Counted from the first letter of the stretch, positions 28,343 to 39,368 are shown. The stretch: 64,000 nt of DNA from Thioclava sp. ES.031 (GCF_002563775.1 NZ_PDJO01000001.1:3722501-3786500), one strand, 5' to 3'. The notes: generated by a model from the letters alone, not told the origin. Numbers and translations: made by a program.

Positions 28343-29659
28343 TCAGGCCAGCGACGATTCGGCGGCCATGCCCAAACGCAGCAACCGATCCTCCGTCATC
28401 GGCGGCGCCATCAGCGAAATCCCGCAGCTTGGGATGCCCGTCGGAAGGTTGAGCGCGCATAGCCCCAGCACGTTGCCGATCCGGGTGTTGCGCAGCGCGA
28501 GCACGTTCTCTTCCTGGAAATAGGCCTTGTCGCTGAGAAGGCGGCGCACATCGGGCGGCAGGATCGGCGAGGTCGGCACCAGAACGGCGTCATATTCCGC
28601 GGTCGCCTCCAGATAGGCGGCGCGGTAGCCCGCCAGTTCGTGCCAGCCCTTCGCATAATCCGAGGCCAGCGCGTCGCGCCCGCTGCGGAACCGCTCTAGG
28701 ATCGCCGCGAACATCTTCTCGGGCGCAGCTTCGATCTCGTGCTTCCATTCGCCATAGGCTTCGGGGGCGAAAAGAACACCCGAAAGGTCCATCGCCGGGC
28801 GCACCATCGGCAGGCCCCGCCGCTCGATCACCGCGCCCGCCTTGGCGAAGGCCTCGACGGCCCGCTCGAAGCCCTGCACCGGCTTTTCGCGCGTGCCCTC
28901 GAACGGCAGCCCTTCCAGCACCAGCAGCCGTTTGCCCTTGAGGCTCGTCTCGCGCAGATCCGGCGCGGCGCGCCGCTCCAGCAGCGCCAGCACATGCGCG
29001 GCATCCTCGACATTGCGCGTGATCGGCCCGACCGTGTCGAAGGTCCGGCAGAGCGGCACGACGCCTTTCGTCGTGATCCGCCCATGAGTCGTCTTGAGCC
29101 CCACGATATCGTTCCACGCGGCCGGAATACGCACCGAACCGCCCGTGTCCGAGCCCACCGCCGCCGCCGCCAATCCGCGCGCCACCGACAGCGCCGCGCC
29201 CGAGGACGAACCGCCCGGCGCGAGTTCGGGGTCATGAATATTCGGCGGCGTCGCCGTCATCGGGTTCACGCCCAGCCCCGAGAAGGCCAGTTCCGTCATA
29301 TGCGTCTTGCCCAGACAGACCGAGCCGCCCAGCGTGGCTTCGATCAGCACATCCGCATCGCGCTCAGGCACACGCCCCGCCAGCAGCCGCGTACCCGCCT
29401 CCGTCGCGACCCCGGCGGTGTCGAACAGGTCCTTCCAAGACAGCGCGACCCCGTCGAGCATCCCGCGCCTGGTTCCCTGCTTGGCGCGTTGATGCGCGGC
29501 CATCGCCTCGTCGCGCGCCCGCTGCGGCGTGAGACGCGCATAGATGTCCTCCGAGGCTTCAGCCACCTCCAGATAGGCCTCGGTCTGCTCCACCGGATCG
29601 AGCTGACCGGCGGCAATCGCCCGTCCTTGTTCCGCAGCCCCTGCCAACCGCCATTCCAT
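28343..29659 (-). CDS. Amidase (amidase-signature family)
   Basis: A 438-residue amidase-signature hydrolase. The Ser-cisSer-Lys triad is visible: Lys76 (SWKDLFDT), a cis-Ser in APGGSSSGAA near residue 152 and nucleophile Ser175 in DTGGSVRIPA. Without gatB or gatC neighbours it is not the GatA amidotransferase subunit; a catabolic amide hydrolase is likely. The start at 29659 has GGAGG five bases upstream, whereas the longer frame to 29875 runs antisense into the divergent hydroxylase gene. Confidence 0.9.
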   Translation of the reverse strand: MEWRLAGAAEQGRAIAAGQLDPVEQTEAYLEVAEASEDIYARLTPQRARDEAMAAHQRAKQGTRRGMLDGVALSWKDLFDTAGVATEAGTRLLAGRVPERDADVLIEATLGGSVCLGKTHMTELAFSGLGVNPMTATPPNIHDPELAPGGSSSGAALSVARGLAAAAVGSDTGGSVRIPAAWNDIVGLKTTHGRITTKGVVPLCRTFDTVGPITRNVEDAAHVLALLERRAAPDLRETSLKGKRLLVLEGLPFEGTREKPVQGFERAVEAFAKAGAVIERRGLPMVRPAMDLSGVLFAPEAYGEWKHEIEAAPEKMFAAILERFRSGRDALASDYAKGWHELAGYRAAYLEATAEYDAVLVPTSPILPPDVRRLLSDKAYFQEENVLALRNTRIGNVLGLCALNLPTGIPSCGISLMAPPMTEDRLLRLGMAAESSLA

Positions 29660-29741
29660 GCCCGCCTCCTTCGTTCTTTCCGCCACGCTAGCGACAGTCC
29701 CGCGCATGGACAATCCCGCTTCCAGCGCCATAGTAAGCGCC

Positions 29742-30968
29742 ATGAAACACGATTCAGATGTCATCATCGCGGGCGGCGGGCTCAACGGCCCCGCCTTGGC
29801 GCTTGCACTGGCCTCCGCCGGCCTTTCCGTGACCCTTGTCGACGCCGCACCGGCACGCCAGCGCGCGACCGACACGTTCGACGGCCGCGCCTATGCGATG
29901 GCGATCGCGTCGCAGAAACTGCTGCGCGCGATTGGCGTCTGGGACGGGCTGGCCGATCAGGCGCAGCCGATGATGGAAGTGAAAGCCGCCGACGGTCACG
30001 CAGGCGAAGGGGCGGCCCCTTTCTTCCTGCATTTCGACGCGCGCGAGCTGGATCAGGCGCCGGTCGGCTACATGCTGGAGGATCGCTACCTCTATCGTGC
30101 CTTCCTCGATGCGATGGAGGCGAGCGACAAGATCACGCTGTTGCACGAGACGCAGGTGACAGGCCAGCTGGTCGTGCCCGGCGGGGTCGAGGTGAGCCTG
30201 TCCACCGGCAAGACCCTGACCGCGAAGCTGCTGATCGGGGCGGACGGTCGCCGCTCACGCGTGGCCGAACGCGCCGGGATCACCCGCGAAGGTTGGGGCT
30301 ACGGCCAGACCGCGCTGGTGGCTGCGGTCGAGCACGAGAAGCCCCATAACGGCATCGCGCAGCAGTTCTTCATGCCGACCGGGCCGCTGGCGATCCTGCC
30401 GCTGAAGGGCAACCGGTCGTCGATCGTCTGGAGCGAGACCGAGGAAAACGCGAAGACGATCTCGGCGCTGGATGACGAGGATTTCCTCGCCGTGCTGCGC
30501 CCGCGCTTCGGCGATTTCCTTGGCGAGATCAAACTGGCGGGTCCGCGCTTCTCTTACCCGCTGAACCTGACGCTTGCGAAAGCCTATGTCGCGCCGCGCG
30601 TGGCGCTGGTGGGCGATGCGGCGCATGGCGTGCATCCGATCGCGGGCCAGGGCCTGAACCTCGGGCTGCGCGATGTCGCGGCGCTGGCGGAGATCGTGGT
30701 CGAGGCAATGCGGCGCGGCGAGGATATCGGCGCCGAGGACGTTCTGGAGCGTTATCAGGGCTGGCGGCGCTTCGACTCGACCTCGCTCGCGCTCGGCATG
30801 GATACCGTGAACAAGCTGTTCTCGAACGACAATCCGCTGCTGAAAGCGGGGCGCGATCTGGGGATGGGTCTGGTGCAGGCGATCCCGGGGCTGCGGCGCG
30901 GGTTCATGCAGCAAGCGGCGGGCCTGTCAGGCCCCCTGCCCCGCCTGTTGCAGGGCCGCGCGCTTTAA
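29742..30968 (+). CDS. UbiH/UbiF/Coq6-family FAD monooxygenase
   Basis: A 408-residue flavoprotein monooxygenase that likely hydroxylates the ring of a ubiquinone precursor. The N-terminal dinucleotide motif DVIIAGGGLNGPALALAL, the middle IGADGRRSRVAERAG and the C-terminal GDAAHGVHPIAGQGLNLGLRD are canonical. Which ring position it attacks (UbiH, UbiF, UbiI or the broad alphaproteobacterial UbiL/UbiM types) cannot be read from sequence. It is divergent from the amidase gene, with the starts 82 nt apart. Confidence 0.88.
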   Translation: MKHDSDVIIAGGGLNGPALALALASAGLSVTLVDAAPARQRATDTFDGRAYAMAIASQKLLRAIGVWDGLADQAQPMMEVKAADGHAGEGAAPFFLHFDARELDQAPVGYMLEDRYLYRAFLDAMEASDKITLLHETQVTGQLVVPGGVEVSLSTGKTLTAKLLIGADGRRSRVAERAGITREGWGYGQTALVAAVEHEKPHNGIAQQFFMPTGPLAILPLKGNRSSIVWSETEENAKTISALDDEDFLAVLRPRFGDFLGEIKLAGPRFSYPLNLTLAKAYVAPRVALVGDAAHGVHPIAGQGLNLGLRDVAALAEIVVEAMRRGEDIGAEDVLERYQGWRRFDSTSLALGMDTVNKLFSNDNPLLKAGRDLGMGLVQAIPGLRRGFMQQAAGLSGPLPRLLQGRAL

Positions 30969-30979
30969 AACGCCGCGCC

Positions 30980-31192
30980 TTATTCGTCGATCCGGCGGGC
31001 CTCGTCTGCGAGAAGGATCGGGATGCCGCCCCGGATCGGGAAGGCCAGCTTCGCGGGCTGCGAAACCAGTTCCTGCTTCTCGGCATCGTATTTCAGCACC
31101 GCATGGGTCAGCGGGCACACGAGCGCCTCCAGCATGTGCCGGTCGAATAGCGGCTTCTCGCGGGCCGTCTCGCTCTCAGTCTCGTCGCTCAT
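30980..31192 (-). CDS. Trm112-like / YcaR family small protein
   Basis: A 70-residue protein with a Trm112p-type core: [18 protein letters not shown], then [22 protein letters not shown]. Eukaryotic Trm112 activates methyltransferases; bacterial YcaR proteins are of unclear function and some bind zinc. Only one Cys remains here (in LVCPLTH), so zinc binding is doubtful. The start ATG overlaps the stop of the Lon-N gene by 4 nt. Confidence 0.88.
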   Translation of the reverse strand: MSDETESETAREKPLFDRHMLEALVCPLTHAVLKYDAEKQELVSQPAKLAFPIRGGIPILLADEARRIDE

Positions 31193-31827
31193 TGCAACCG
31201 CTCCTCTCCGCCGCCATGCAGCGCATATTCGATCAGGGTCACCAAGGTCTCGCGCCGGGTGGCCAGACAGGGCGCTTCCAACAGCGCCTGCTTGTCCTCC
31301 GGCTCCAGCGGCAACAGCATCCCGAGCGAGTTGATCAGCAACTCGTCATCGGCATCTTTCAGCGTTTCCCAATCGGTATCCAGCCCCTGCGCGTGGAAAA
31401 ACTTCGCCAGCAGGTCGAGAAATTCGTCGCGGTCGAAACCGGTGTCATGCTCGGCCGCGCCCAGATCGCGTTCGAACCCGGCCCAACTGACCTCGGCACG
31501 AATATAGGGCGTGAAGCCCTCGATCTGTTTCACGATGCGATAGCGCGAGATCCCCGACAGGGTGATCATGTAGCGCCCGTCCTCGGTCTCGGAGAACCCG
31601 GTCAGACGGCCCGCACAGCCGATCGCATTGAGGTGGTTTTGCCCCTCCGGCCCCTTGATCGGCTGGATCATTCCGATCAGCCGAGACTTGGTCTTCATGC
31701 AATCTTCGATCATCTGCAGATAGCGCGGCTCGAAGATATGCAGCGGAAGCCGCGCCCGGGGCAGCAGCAGCGCACCGGGCAGCGGAAAAAGCGGAAGGAT
31801 TTCGGGCAAGTCGCCTTTCTTCATCAT
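31189..31827 (-). CDS. Lon N-terminal (LON substrate-binding) domain protein
   Basis: A 212-residue stand-alone LON substrate-binding domain without ATPase or protease modules. It has [34 protein letters not shown] at the start and [25 protein letters not shown] further on. Its function is unknown; proposed roles include peptide or misfolded-protein recognition. Tandem ATGs mark the start. The order thioredoxin-TPR, LON domain, Trm112-like is tightly packed (27-nt gap, then 4-nt overlap), suggesting one operon in protein quality control. Confidence 0.9.
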   Translation of the reverse strand: MMKKGDLPEILPLFPLPGALLLPRARLPLHIFEPRYLQMIEDCMKTKSRLIGMIQPIKGPEGQNHLNAIGCAGRLTGFSETEDGRYMITLSGISRYRIVKQIEGFTPYIRAEVSWAGFERDLGAAEHDTGFDRDEFLDLLAKFFHAQGLDTDWETLKDADDELLINSLGMLLPLEPEDKQALLEAPCLATRRETLVTLIEYALHGGGEERLQ

Positions 31828-31854
31828 GCTGATGAAACTAGCGCGACCCTGCCC

Positions 31855-32772
31855 TCAGGCAAATATCATCGACGACAGACGGCGGCGGCCTTTTGCCACG
31901 ATCGGATCGTTCGGCTTGAGCGCGTCGAAAATGGTGAAAAGCTGCGTCTTCGCGGCCTCGTTGTCCCATGCGCGATCACGGCGGAACAGCTCGAGAAGCT
32001 GGTCCACGGCCTCCTCGACATTGCCCGCTGCGTAAAGCGCCTGCGCATAGTCGAAGCGCGCCTGATGATCGTCGGGATTGGCCTCGACCTTGGCTTTGAG
32101 ATCGTCGAGCGGACCGGCCGATTGCGCCTGTTTCGCCAGATCGAGCTGCGCGCGCGCCGCCTCCACCGGGGCGCTGTCGGACAGTTTCGGGGGCACGGCT
32201 GCCAAAGCCGCGCCTGCCGCGTCCAGCTGGTCCAGCGCGATGCGCGCGCGGATCAGGCCGCCATGGGCCTCCGCCAGCTCGCCATCTTCTTCGAGGATCG
32301 CCGCGAAGGTCTCCGCTGCGTCTTCCGCCGCGCCCTCGGCCAGCATCGCTTCCGCCGCCTCGACCGCATCGCCCAGACCGTTGCCGGCCTCACCGCCGGA
32401 CGCTTCGATCAGCTTGGCCACGAAGCTCTTGATCTCGGAGGGCGGCAGCGCGCCCTGAAAACCGTCGATCGGCTGGCCCTGCCAGAAGGCGTAGACGGTC
32501 GGGATCGACTGCACGCGCATCTGGCCTGCGATCATCTGGTTTTCGTCGACATTGACCTTGGCCATCACGACCGCGCCTTTCGCGGCTTCGACCTCGGCTT
32601 CCAGCGCCGGGCCGAGCTGCTTGCACGGGCCGCACCACGGCGCCCAGAAATCGACGATGACCGGCACGGTCTGCGATTTCTCGATCACCTCGGCCATGAA
32701 GTTGGCTTCGGTCACGTCCTTGACGTATTCGCTCTTGCCTGCGGCCTTGGCGCCGCCACCCAGTTCCAGCAT
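31855..32772 (-). CDS. Thioredoxin-TPR co-chaperone, CnoX/YbbN-like
   Basis: A 305-residue protein with an N-terminal thioredoxin domain carrying an intact WCGPC active site (Cys47, Cys50) and a C-terminal TPR-like helical region rich in Ala/Glu. This matches CnoX/YbbN, a holdase that protects proteins under oxidative stress and passes them to DnaK and GroEL. E. coli CnoX lacks redox cysteines, while alphaproteobacterial forms such as this one keep CxxC and should be redox-active. The start at 32772 is supported by GGAG seven bases upstream. Confidence 0.9.
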   Translation of the reverse strand: MLELGGGAKAAGKSEYVKDVTEANFMAEVIEKSQTVPVIVDFWAPWCGPCKQLGPALEAEVEAAKGAVVMAKVNVDENQMIAGQMRVQSIPTVYAFWQGQPIDGFQGALPPSEIKSFVAKLIEASGGEAGNGLGDAVEAAEAMLAEGAAEDAAETFAAILEEDGELAEAHGGLIRARIALDQLDAAGAALAAVPPKLSDSAPVEAARAQLDLAKQAQSAGPLDDLKAKVEANPDDHQARFDYAQALYAAGNVEEAVDQLLELFRRDRAWDNEAAKTQLFTIFDALKPNDPIVAKGRRRLSSMIFA

Positions 32773-32868
32773 GTCCGTCTCCCGAAATTGCGGAGGATTT
32801 GCTTTCCTATATGGCCTCGCAGGGGCCGAACGCAAACCCGTTTGACCGCGGCGCGCTGCCGCAAGCGT

Positions 32869-33657
32869 TTACAGATCGAAGGTTGCGAATACCGGCGCGT
32901 GATCGGAAGGCTTCTCCCAACCGCGCGCCGCCCGCAGCACACGGCTGCCATGGGCCGCGTTCGAGATATCCGGCGTCGCCCAGATATGATCGAGCCTGCG
33001 GCCCTTGTCGGCGGCATCCCAGTCGCGCGCCCGATAGGACCACCACGAATACAAAAGCCCCTCGGGGATGTCCTGCCGGGTGATGTCCACCCATTTGCCC
33101 GCTTCCATCGTGTCGTGCAGATGTTCGACCTCGATCGGCGTGTGGCTGACGATCTTCAGAAGCTGCTTGTGGCTCCAGACGTCATCCTCGCGCGGCGCGA
33201 TATTCAGGTCGCCCACGAGGATCGATTTCTGCGGCGCTTCGGCTTTGAAGTAATCGCGCATCTGGGTGAGGTAATCGAGCTTCTGCCCGAACTTCTCATT
33301 CACCTCGCGGTCCGGCACGTCGCCGCCTGCGGGCACGTAGAAATTATGGATGGTCACCCCGTTCTCGAGCGTCCCCGCGACATGGCGTGCATGACCGAGA
33401 TCGGCGAAATCATGGGCGCTGTTCTCTTCCATCGGGATTTTCGAGAAGATCGCGACGCCGTTATAGCCCTTCTGACCGCGCGCAACCATGTGAGTGTAGC
33501 CCAGTGCCTTGAACCCCTCGAGCGGGATCTTCTCGACCGGGCTCTTGCACTCCTGCAGGCAGAGCACGTCGGGCGCCTCTTCCTCCATCAGCTTGCGCAC
33601 CAGCCCCTCGCGCAGCCGCACCGAGTTGATGTTCCAGGTCGCCAGCGTGAAGCTCAT
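32869..33657 (-). CDS. xthA: Exodeoxyribonuclease III
   Basis: A 262-residue AP endonuclease and 3'-repair exonuclease for base-excision repair. The metal and catalytic motifs ATWNINSVR, CLQECKS, VGDLNIAP, LDHIWAT and SDHAPV are all present. The start at 33657 (MSFTLATWN) lies 19 codons inside a longer frame. It stands upstream of the cnoX-like operon, 96 nt apart. Confidence 0.95.
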   Translation of the reverse strand: MSFTLATWNINSVRLREGLVRKLMEEEAPDVLCLQECKSPVEKIPLEGFKALGYTHMVARGQKGYNGVAIFSKIPMEENSAHDFADLGHARHVAGTLENGVTIHNFYVPAGGDVPDREVNEKFGQKLDYLTQMRDYFKAEAPQKSILVGDLNIAPREDDVWSHKQLLKIVSHTPIEVEHLHDTMEAGKWVDITRQDIPEGLLYSWWSYRARDWDAADKGRRLDHIWATPDISNAAHGSRVLRAARGWEKPSDHAPVFATFDL

Positions 33658-33728
33658 CTCATTCTCCCGTTCCAAAAGCCGCGCGATCATGTCGAAGGGC
33701 GGCCGCTTGCGCAACCGCCCCTCTTCTT

Positions 33729-33784
33729 CTCGATAGAAATATCCGCAGGTGAATTGGCCGAGAGGCCAAGAGGGGCAGCGCCCC
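33729..33784 (+). repeat. Gene-end repeat type 1, copy C (inverted relative to the gene)
   Basis: The sequence between the aldehyde dehydrogenase stop codon and xthA contains GAAATATCC, a GGCC-gaga-GGCC hairpin and GGGGC-AGC-GCCCC next to the stop codon. The core and hairpin are those seen in copies A, B and D, but the order relative to the stop codon is reversed. Confidence 0.45.
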
Positions 33785-35221
33785 TTATTCCGCCCAGCCG
33801 GAGATCGACTTCACGTCGCAGAATTCCTCGATGCCCCAACGGCCACCCTCGCGCGCCCGGCCAGAGGAGCCGACGCCGCCGAACGGTGCGCCCGCGCCAC
33901 GGTCCTGACCGTTCATCTCGACCATCCCCGAGCGTAGCTGCCGCGCCAGACGGTTGCGCCGCGCGCCATCGCCCGATTGCAGGTAATTGGTCAGACCGTA
34001 AGGCGTGGCATTCGCCACCTCGATCGCCTGCTCCTCGCTATCGAAGGGCATGATCGACAGGACGGGGCCGAAGATTTCCTCGTTCATGATCGTCATCGAG
34101 GGATCGCAATCGGCGAAGACCGTCGGACGGACATAGAAGCCGCGATTGAGATGCTCGGGCCGCCCGGGGCCACCCGCGACGAGCTTCGCGCCCTCCGCGA
34201 TGCCGGTCTCGATCAGGCCCTGAATCTTGTCGAACTGCGTTTTGTTCACGACCGGGCCGATATGCTTGCCTTCCTCGCGCGGGCTGGCCACCTGCGTGGC
34301 CTCGGCGGTCTGGCGCGCGATTTCCACGGCCTTGTCATAGGCCGAACGCTCGACCAGCATCCGCGTCGGCGCGTTGCAGCTTTGGCCGGAGTTCTGGAAG
34401 CAATGCCGCACGCCGCGCTTGACCGCATCCTCATCCGCATCGGCGAAGATCAGGTTGGCGCCCTTGCCGCCCAGCTCCAGCGTCACCCGCTTGAGCGTAT
34501 CGGCCGCCGCCTTCGAGATCGCGCGCCCTGCGCGGGTCGAGCCGGTGAAGGAAATCATCTCGACATCGGGATGGGTCGAAAGCTGTGTGCCGACGCCAAC
34601 GCCGTCACCGTTCACAAGGTTGAACACGCCCTTGGGCAGCCCAGCAGCATCGAGGATTTCCGCGAACAGCAGCGAGGACAGCGGCGCTTCCTCGGACGGT
34701 TTCAGCACCATCGTGCAGCCTGCGAGGATCGCCGGGATCACCTTCAGCGTCACCTGATTCATCGGCCAGTTCCACGGCGTGATCAGCCCGACGACGCCCA
34801 CGGGTTCATAGGCGATCATCGCGCCCGGCGTGCCGTCGCCCAGCGGATGCACCCAGTCGAAGGCCTTCGCCGCGTCGATGAAATTCTTGATGTGATAGGC
34901 ACCCGCGCCCCACTGGTTGCGGCGCGCGAGATCGATCGGCGCGCCCATCTCGAGGCTCATCGCCTGCGCCATATCCTCGGCGCGCTCGGCATAGACCTTG
35001 GCGATCCGCTCGACCGCCGCGATCCGCTCTGCCGGGTCCGTGGCCTTCCAGCCGGGCAGCGCGGCCTTCGCCGCCGCGACTGCCGCATCCGTATCGGCTT
35101 GGTCACCCAGCGAGATCACCGCGCAGGGATCCTCAGTGGACGGGTCGATCACCTCGTACTCGCGCGCCGCCTTGGGAGCGACCCACGCCCCGTCGATGTA
35201 GAAATTCCGTTTCTCGATCAT
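33785..35221 (-). CDS. Aldehyde dehydrogenase family protein
   Basis: A 478-residue NAD(P)-dependent aldehyde dehydrogenase. ITPWNWPMNQVTLKVIPA and FTGSTRAGRAI bind cofactor, ELGGKGANLIFADAD carries the general base Glu (about residue 248), and the catalytic Cys near residue 282 is in FQNSGQSCNAPTRM. EEIFGPVLSI is the late conserved block. Specificity is unknown. GGAGG before the ATG at 35221 sets the start; the frame continues 20 codons upstream without support. Confidence 0.92.
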   Translation of the reverse strand: MIEKRNFYIDGAWVAPKAAREYEVIDPSTEDPCAVISLGDQADTDAAVAAAKAALPGWKATDPAERIAAVERIAKVYAERAEDMAQAMSLEMGAPIDLARRNQWGAGAYHIKNFIDAAKAFDWVHPLGDGTPGAMIAYEPVGVVGLITPWNWPMNQVTLKVIPAILAGCTMVLKPSEEAPLSSLLFAEILDAAGLPKGVFNLVNGDGVGVGTQLSTHPDVEMISFTGSTRAGRAISKAAADTLKRVTLELGGKGANLIFADADEDAVKRGVRHCFQNSGQSCNAPTRMLVERSAYDKAVEIARQTAEATQVASPREEGKHIGPVVNKTQFDKIQGLIETGIAEGAKLVAGGPGRPEHLNRGFYVRPTVFADCDPSMTIMNEEIFGPVLSIMPFDSEEQAIEVANATPYGLTNYLQSGDGARRNRLARQLRSGMVEMNGQDRGAGAPFGGVGSSGRAREGGRWGIEEFCDVKSISGWAE

Positions 35222-35307
35222 ATCAGCCTCCGGCACACAGATGTTGCGCGCGAGCGTTTCACCACTCCCCGTCCTGCGCAAGGCCTGACGAAAGGTCGCA
35301 GGCTCCG

Positions 35308-35328
35308 AGTTTAAAAAGGTTCTAAACT
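35308..35328. promoter_or_regulatory. Inverted repeat upstream of the peroxiredoxin gene
   Basis: AGTTTA and TAAACT are perfect complements separated by nine bases, 72 nt upstream of the peroxiredoxin ATG. The AT-rich palindrome stands out from its GC-rich surroundings and has the size of a dimeric repressor or activator operator. I cannot assign it to a known regulator. Confidence 0.4.
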
Positions 35329-35400
35329 GGCTGGAATGGATCCCGGCGAGGGCTTATATCCCGGAAAGACCTGATTTTACGCAAACACAGGAGGTTTTTC

Positions 35401-36054
35401 ATGGGCCTGCGTATCAATGACACCGCTCCCGATTTCACCGCTGACTCGACCGCTGGCGAGATCAAGTTCCACGACTGGATCGGCGACAGCTACGCCATCC
35501 TGTTCTCGCACCCGAAAGACTTCACCCCGGTTTGCACCACCGAATTCGGCGCCGTGGCGCAGCTCGCCCCCGAGTTCGAGAAGCGCAACACCAAGGTCAT
35601 GGGCGTCTCCGTCGACAGCGTCGAAGAGCACGTGAAGTGGAAATCGGATATCGAGCAGGTCGCCGGCGCGCCCGCGAACTTCCCGATCATCGACGACACC
35701 TCGCTGAACGTCTCGAAGCTCTATGACATGCTGCCCGCCGATGCCTACATGCCCGACGGCCGCACCGCCGCGGATTCGGCCTCCGTGCGCACCGTCTTCA
35801 TCATCGGCCCGGACAAGAAAGTCCGCCTGACCATGTCCTACCCGATGTCGGTCGGCCGCAACTTCGCCGAGATCATCCGTGCGCTCGACGCCGTTCAGGC
35901 GACCGACGGCAAGCCCTTCGCGACCCCCGCGAACTGGGTGCCGGGTCAGGACGTGATCGTCGCGCTGTCGGTCTCGACCGACGAGGCGAAAGAGAAGTTC
36001 GGCGAAGTCGACGTCAAGCTGCCCTACCTGCGCACCGTCAAGTCGCAGGGCTGA
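35401..36054 (+). CDS. Peroxiredoxin, 1-Cys (Prx6) type
   Basis: A 217-residue peroxidase that reduces hydrogen peroxide and organic hydroperoxides. The peroxidatic Cys45 is in PKDFTPVCTTEFG; the C-terminal extension and the absence of a second conserved resolving Cys match the Prx6 subfamily. AGGAGG lies seven bases before the ATG, one of the best ribosome binding sites in the window, suggesting high expression. An AT-rich inverted repeat lies in the upstream region. Confidence 0.93.
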   Translation: MGLRINDTAPDFTADSTAGEIKFHDWIGDSYAILFSHPKDFTPVCTTEFGAVAQLAPEFEKRNTKVMGVSVDSVEEHVKWKSDIEQVAGAPANFPIIDDTSLNVSKLYDMLPADAYMPDGRTAADSASVRTVFIIGPDKKVRLTMSYPMSVGRNFAEIIRALDAVQATDGKPFATPANWVPGQDVIVALSVSTDEAKEKFGEVDVKLPYLRTVKSQG

Positions 36055-36073
36055 GCCCAGCTTACCCGCATCG

Positions 36074-36150
36074 TCAGGAAGGTCGAACGCGTTCAGCCTT
36101 CCTGATCGCATCAGGCGCCCGGAAGCAATTCAGATGCTTTCGGGCGTCTT
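36074..36150. terminator. Two tandem hairpins between convergent peroxiredoxin and glycosyltransferase genes
   Basis: The first stem pairs TCAGGAAGG (36074-36082) with CCTTCCTGA (36097-36105) and has an inner GAA/TTC stem. The second pairs CGCCCGGAAGCA (36116-36127) with TGCTTTCGGGCG (36135-36146; one GU pair) and is followed by TCTTGATATT. The second is a credible terminator for the peroxiredoxin gene and can fold on either strand. Confidence 0.65.
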
Positions 36151-36154
36151 GATA

Positions 36155-37141
36155 TTATCGCCCCGTCACATTGGTGTATTGCCGGGACCGGTAGCCGAAA
36201 AACAGCCCGGCCTGACCAGCGACCGACCCGGCCAGCATGACCATCGGCAACAACGTCTTTCCCTTCGTGAAGGGGATCGCGATGGCGAGAAGAACGACTT
36301 TGAGACTGCGCAGCACGATCTTCGGAAGCAGACGCCATCTCGACTTCCCGCCGCGCTCGACCTTGTCCCACAAATTCGTAACGCTCTTGTCGCGCGCATT
36401 TCTGAATTGGTATCCGAGCGTCAGCCGCGCCGGCGGTTGTTCCTCATATACGAGAGCGTCAGCCACCCAGCCTGTCGGAATTCCGGCGGCGATCACCTCT
36501 CGATAGAATTTCATGTCCTCGCCACCGGCGCTTCCGAGAGACTCGTCAAACCAGATATTTGCGTCCGTGAATATGCCGGTCTCCGCCAACCAGTTGCTTG
36601 TTGCGATTATCGTCCCAGCACTATCGCCGATCGTTCTGGAACCGGACCCGGCAAGCTGCTTTGCGCGGAAATGCTCTGCCAAGCCTTGATGGATCACCCT
36701 TTGAAGGCCGCTCAGTTCCTCGCGCGGGGGCGCGACCAGGACTGGGCCACCAAGCAGCCGCGCACCGCCGGAACGATAGCCCGCGACGAGTTTGACCAAC
36801 CACTCCGGCGTGACAACCTCGTCGTCATCGACAAAAACCAAAATATCCGAAGCCGCCGCAATCGCGTCTCGCGCGGCCCGATTGCGCGCGAAGGCAATGC
36901 CTAGATTGTCCTCCTGCACGTAGTGAGCCGTCAGCCCGTTCGAAAGCGGACTCATCTCGGCGACACGCGCGCGCGAAAGGGGTTCTTTGTCGTTCTCGAC
37001 GACCAAGCAGCGCACATCTGCATTCGCCGGCAGGTCGATGCCGCCCAGCGACCCAATGAGCCTCGCCAGCATCTCGGGCCTGCGCCGCGTCAGCGTCGCG
37101 ATGGTTATCTTGAGCCTGCGATCCTGACGGGGGGCGGACAT
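36155..37141 (-). CDS. Family 2 glycosyltransferase
   Basis: A 328-residue GT-A fold glycosyltransferase: KITIATLTRRRPEMLARL at the start, an NLGIAFARNRA segment, the DxD metal motif in ILVFVDDDEVVTPEW, and GGEDMKFYREV near the acceptor site. The C-terminus has one or two hydrophobic stretches (VVLLAIAIPF, MVMLAGSVAGQAGLFFGY), suggesting membrane association. The sugar and acceptor are unknown; surface polysaccharide synthesis is likely. Three 60-nt blocks counted by hand gave 52, 60 and 52 percent GC, below most of the window, which hints at transfer. Its AGAGG ribosome binding site directly follows the pnp terminator. Confidence 0.85.
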   Translation of the reverse strand: MSAPRQDRRLKITIATLTRRRPEMLARLIGSLGGIDLPANADVRCLVVENDKEPLSRARVAEMSPLSNGLTAHYVQEDNLGIAFARNRAARDAIAAASDILVFVDDDEVVTPEWLVKLVAGYRSGGARLLGGPVLVAPPREELSGLQRVIHQGLAEHFRAKQLAGSGSRTIGDSAGTIIATSNWLAETGIFTDANIWFDESLGSAGGEDMKFYREVIAAGIPTGWVADALVYEEQPPARLTLGYQFRNARDKSVTNLWDKVERGGKSRWRLLPKIVLRSLKVVLLAIAIPFTKGKTLLPMVMLAGSVAGQAGLFFGYRSRQYTNVTGR

Positions 37142-37153
37142 CTTGGCGCCTCT

Positions 37154-37187
37154 AAAAAGAAAAAGTGCCCGCAACATGCGGGCACTT
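37154..37187 (-). terminator. Rho-independent terminator of pnp
   Basis: On the minus strand AAGTGCCCGC (37187-37178) pairs perfectly with GCGGGCACTT (37172-37163) around a five-base loop, followed by TTTCTTTTT. It is 36 nt after the pnp stop and immediately before the glycosyltransferase ribosome binding site. Confidence 0.88.
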
Positions 37188-37223
37188 CAGTCTTAGTCTG
37201 TCAGCGATTTTCGATCAAACCGA

Positions 37224-39368
<2,145 letters not shown>

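Noticed and set aside
28343..29659. Amidase considered as GatA of the Glu-tRNA amidotransferase
   Set aside because: No gatC or gatB neighbours and sequence blocks around the cis-Ser fit general amidases better.
31855..32772. Thioredoxin-TPR gene considered as plain thioredoxin
   Set aside because: The protein is about three times longer than thioredoxin, with a helical TPR-like C-terminal region, so a CnoX/YbbN-type assignment fits better.
31192..34053. A 953-codon open frame on the plus strand
   Set aside because: Antisense to the LON-domain, thioredoxin-TPR and xthA genes, which are all well recognised.
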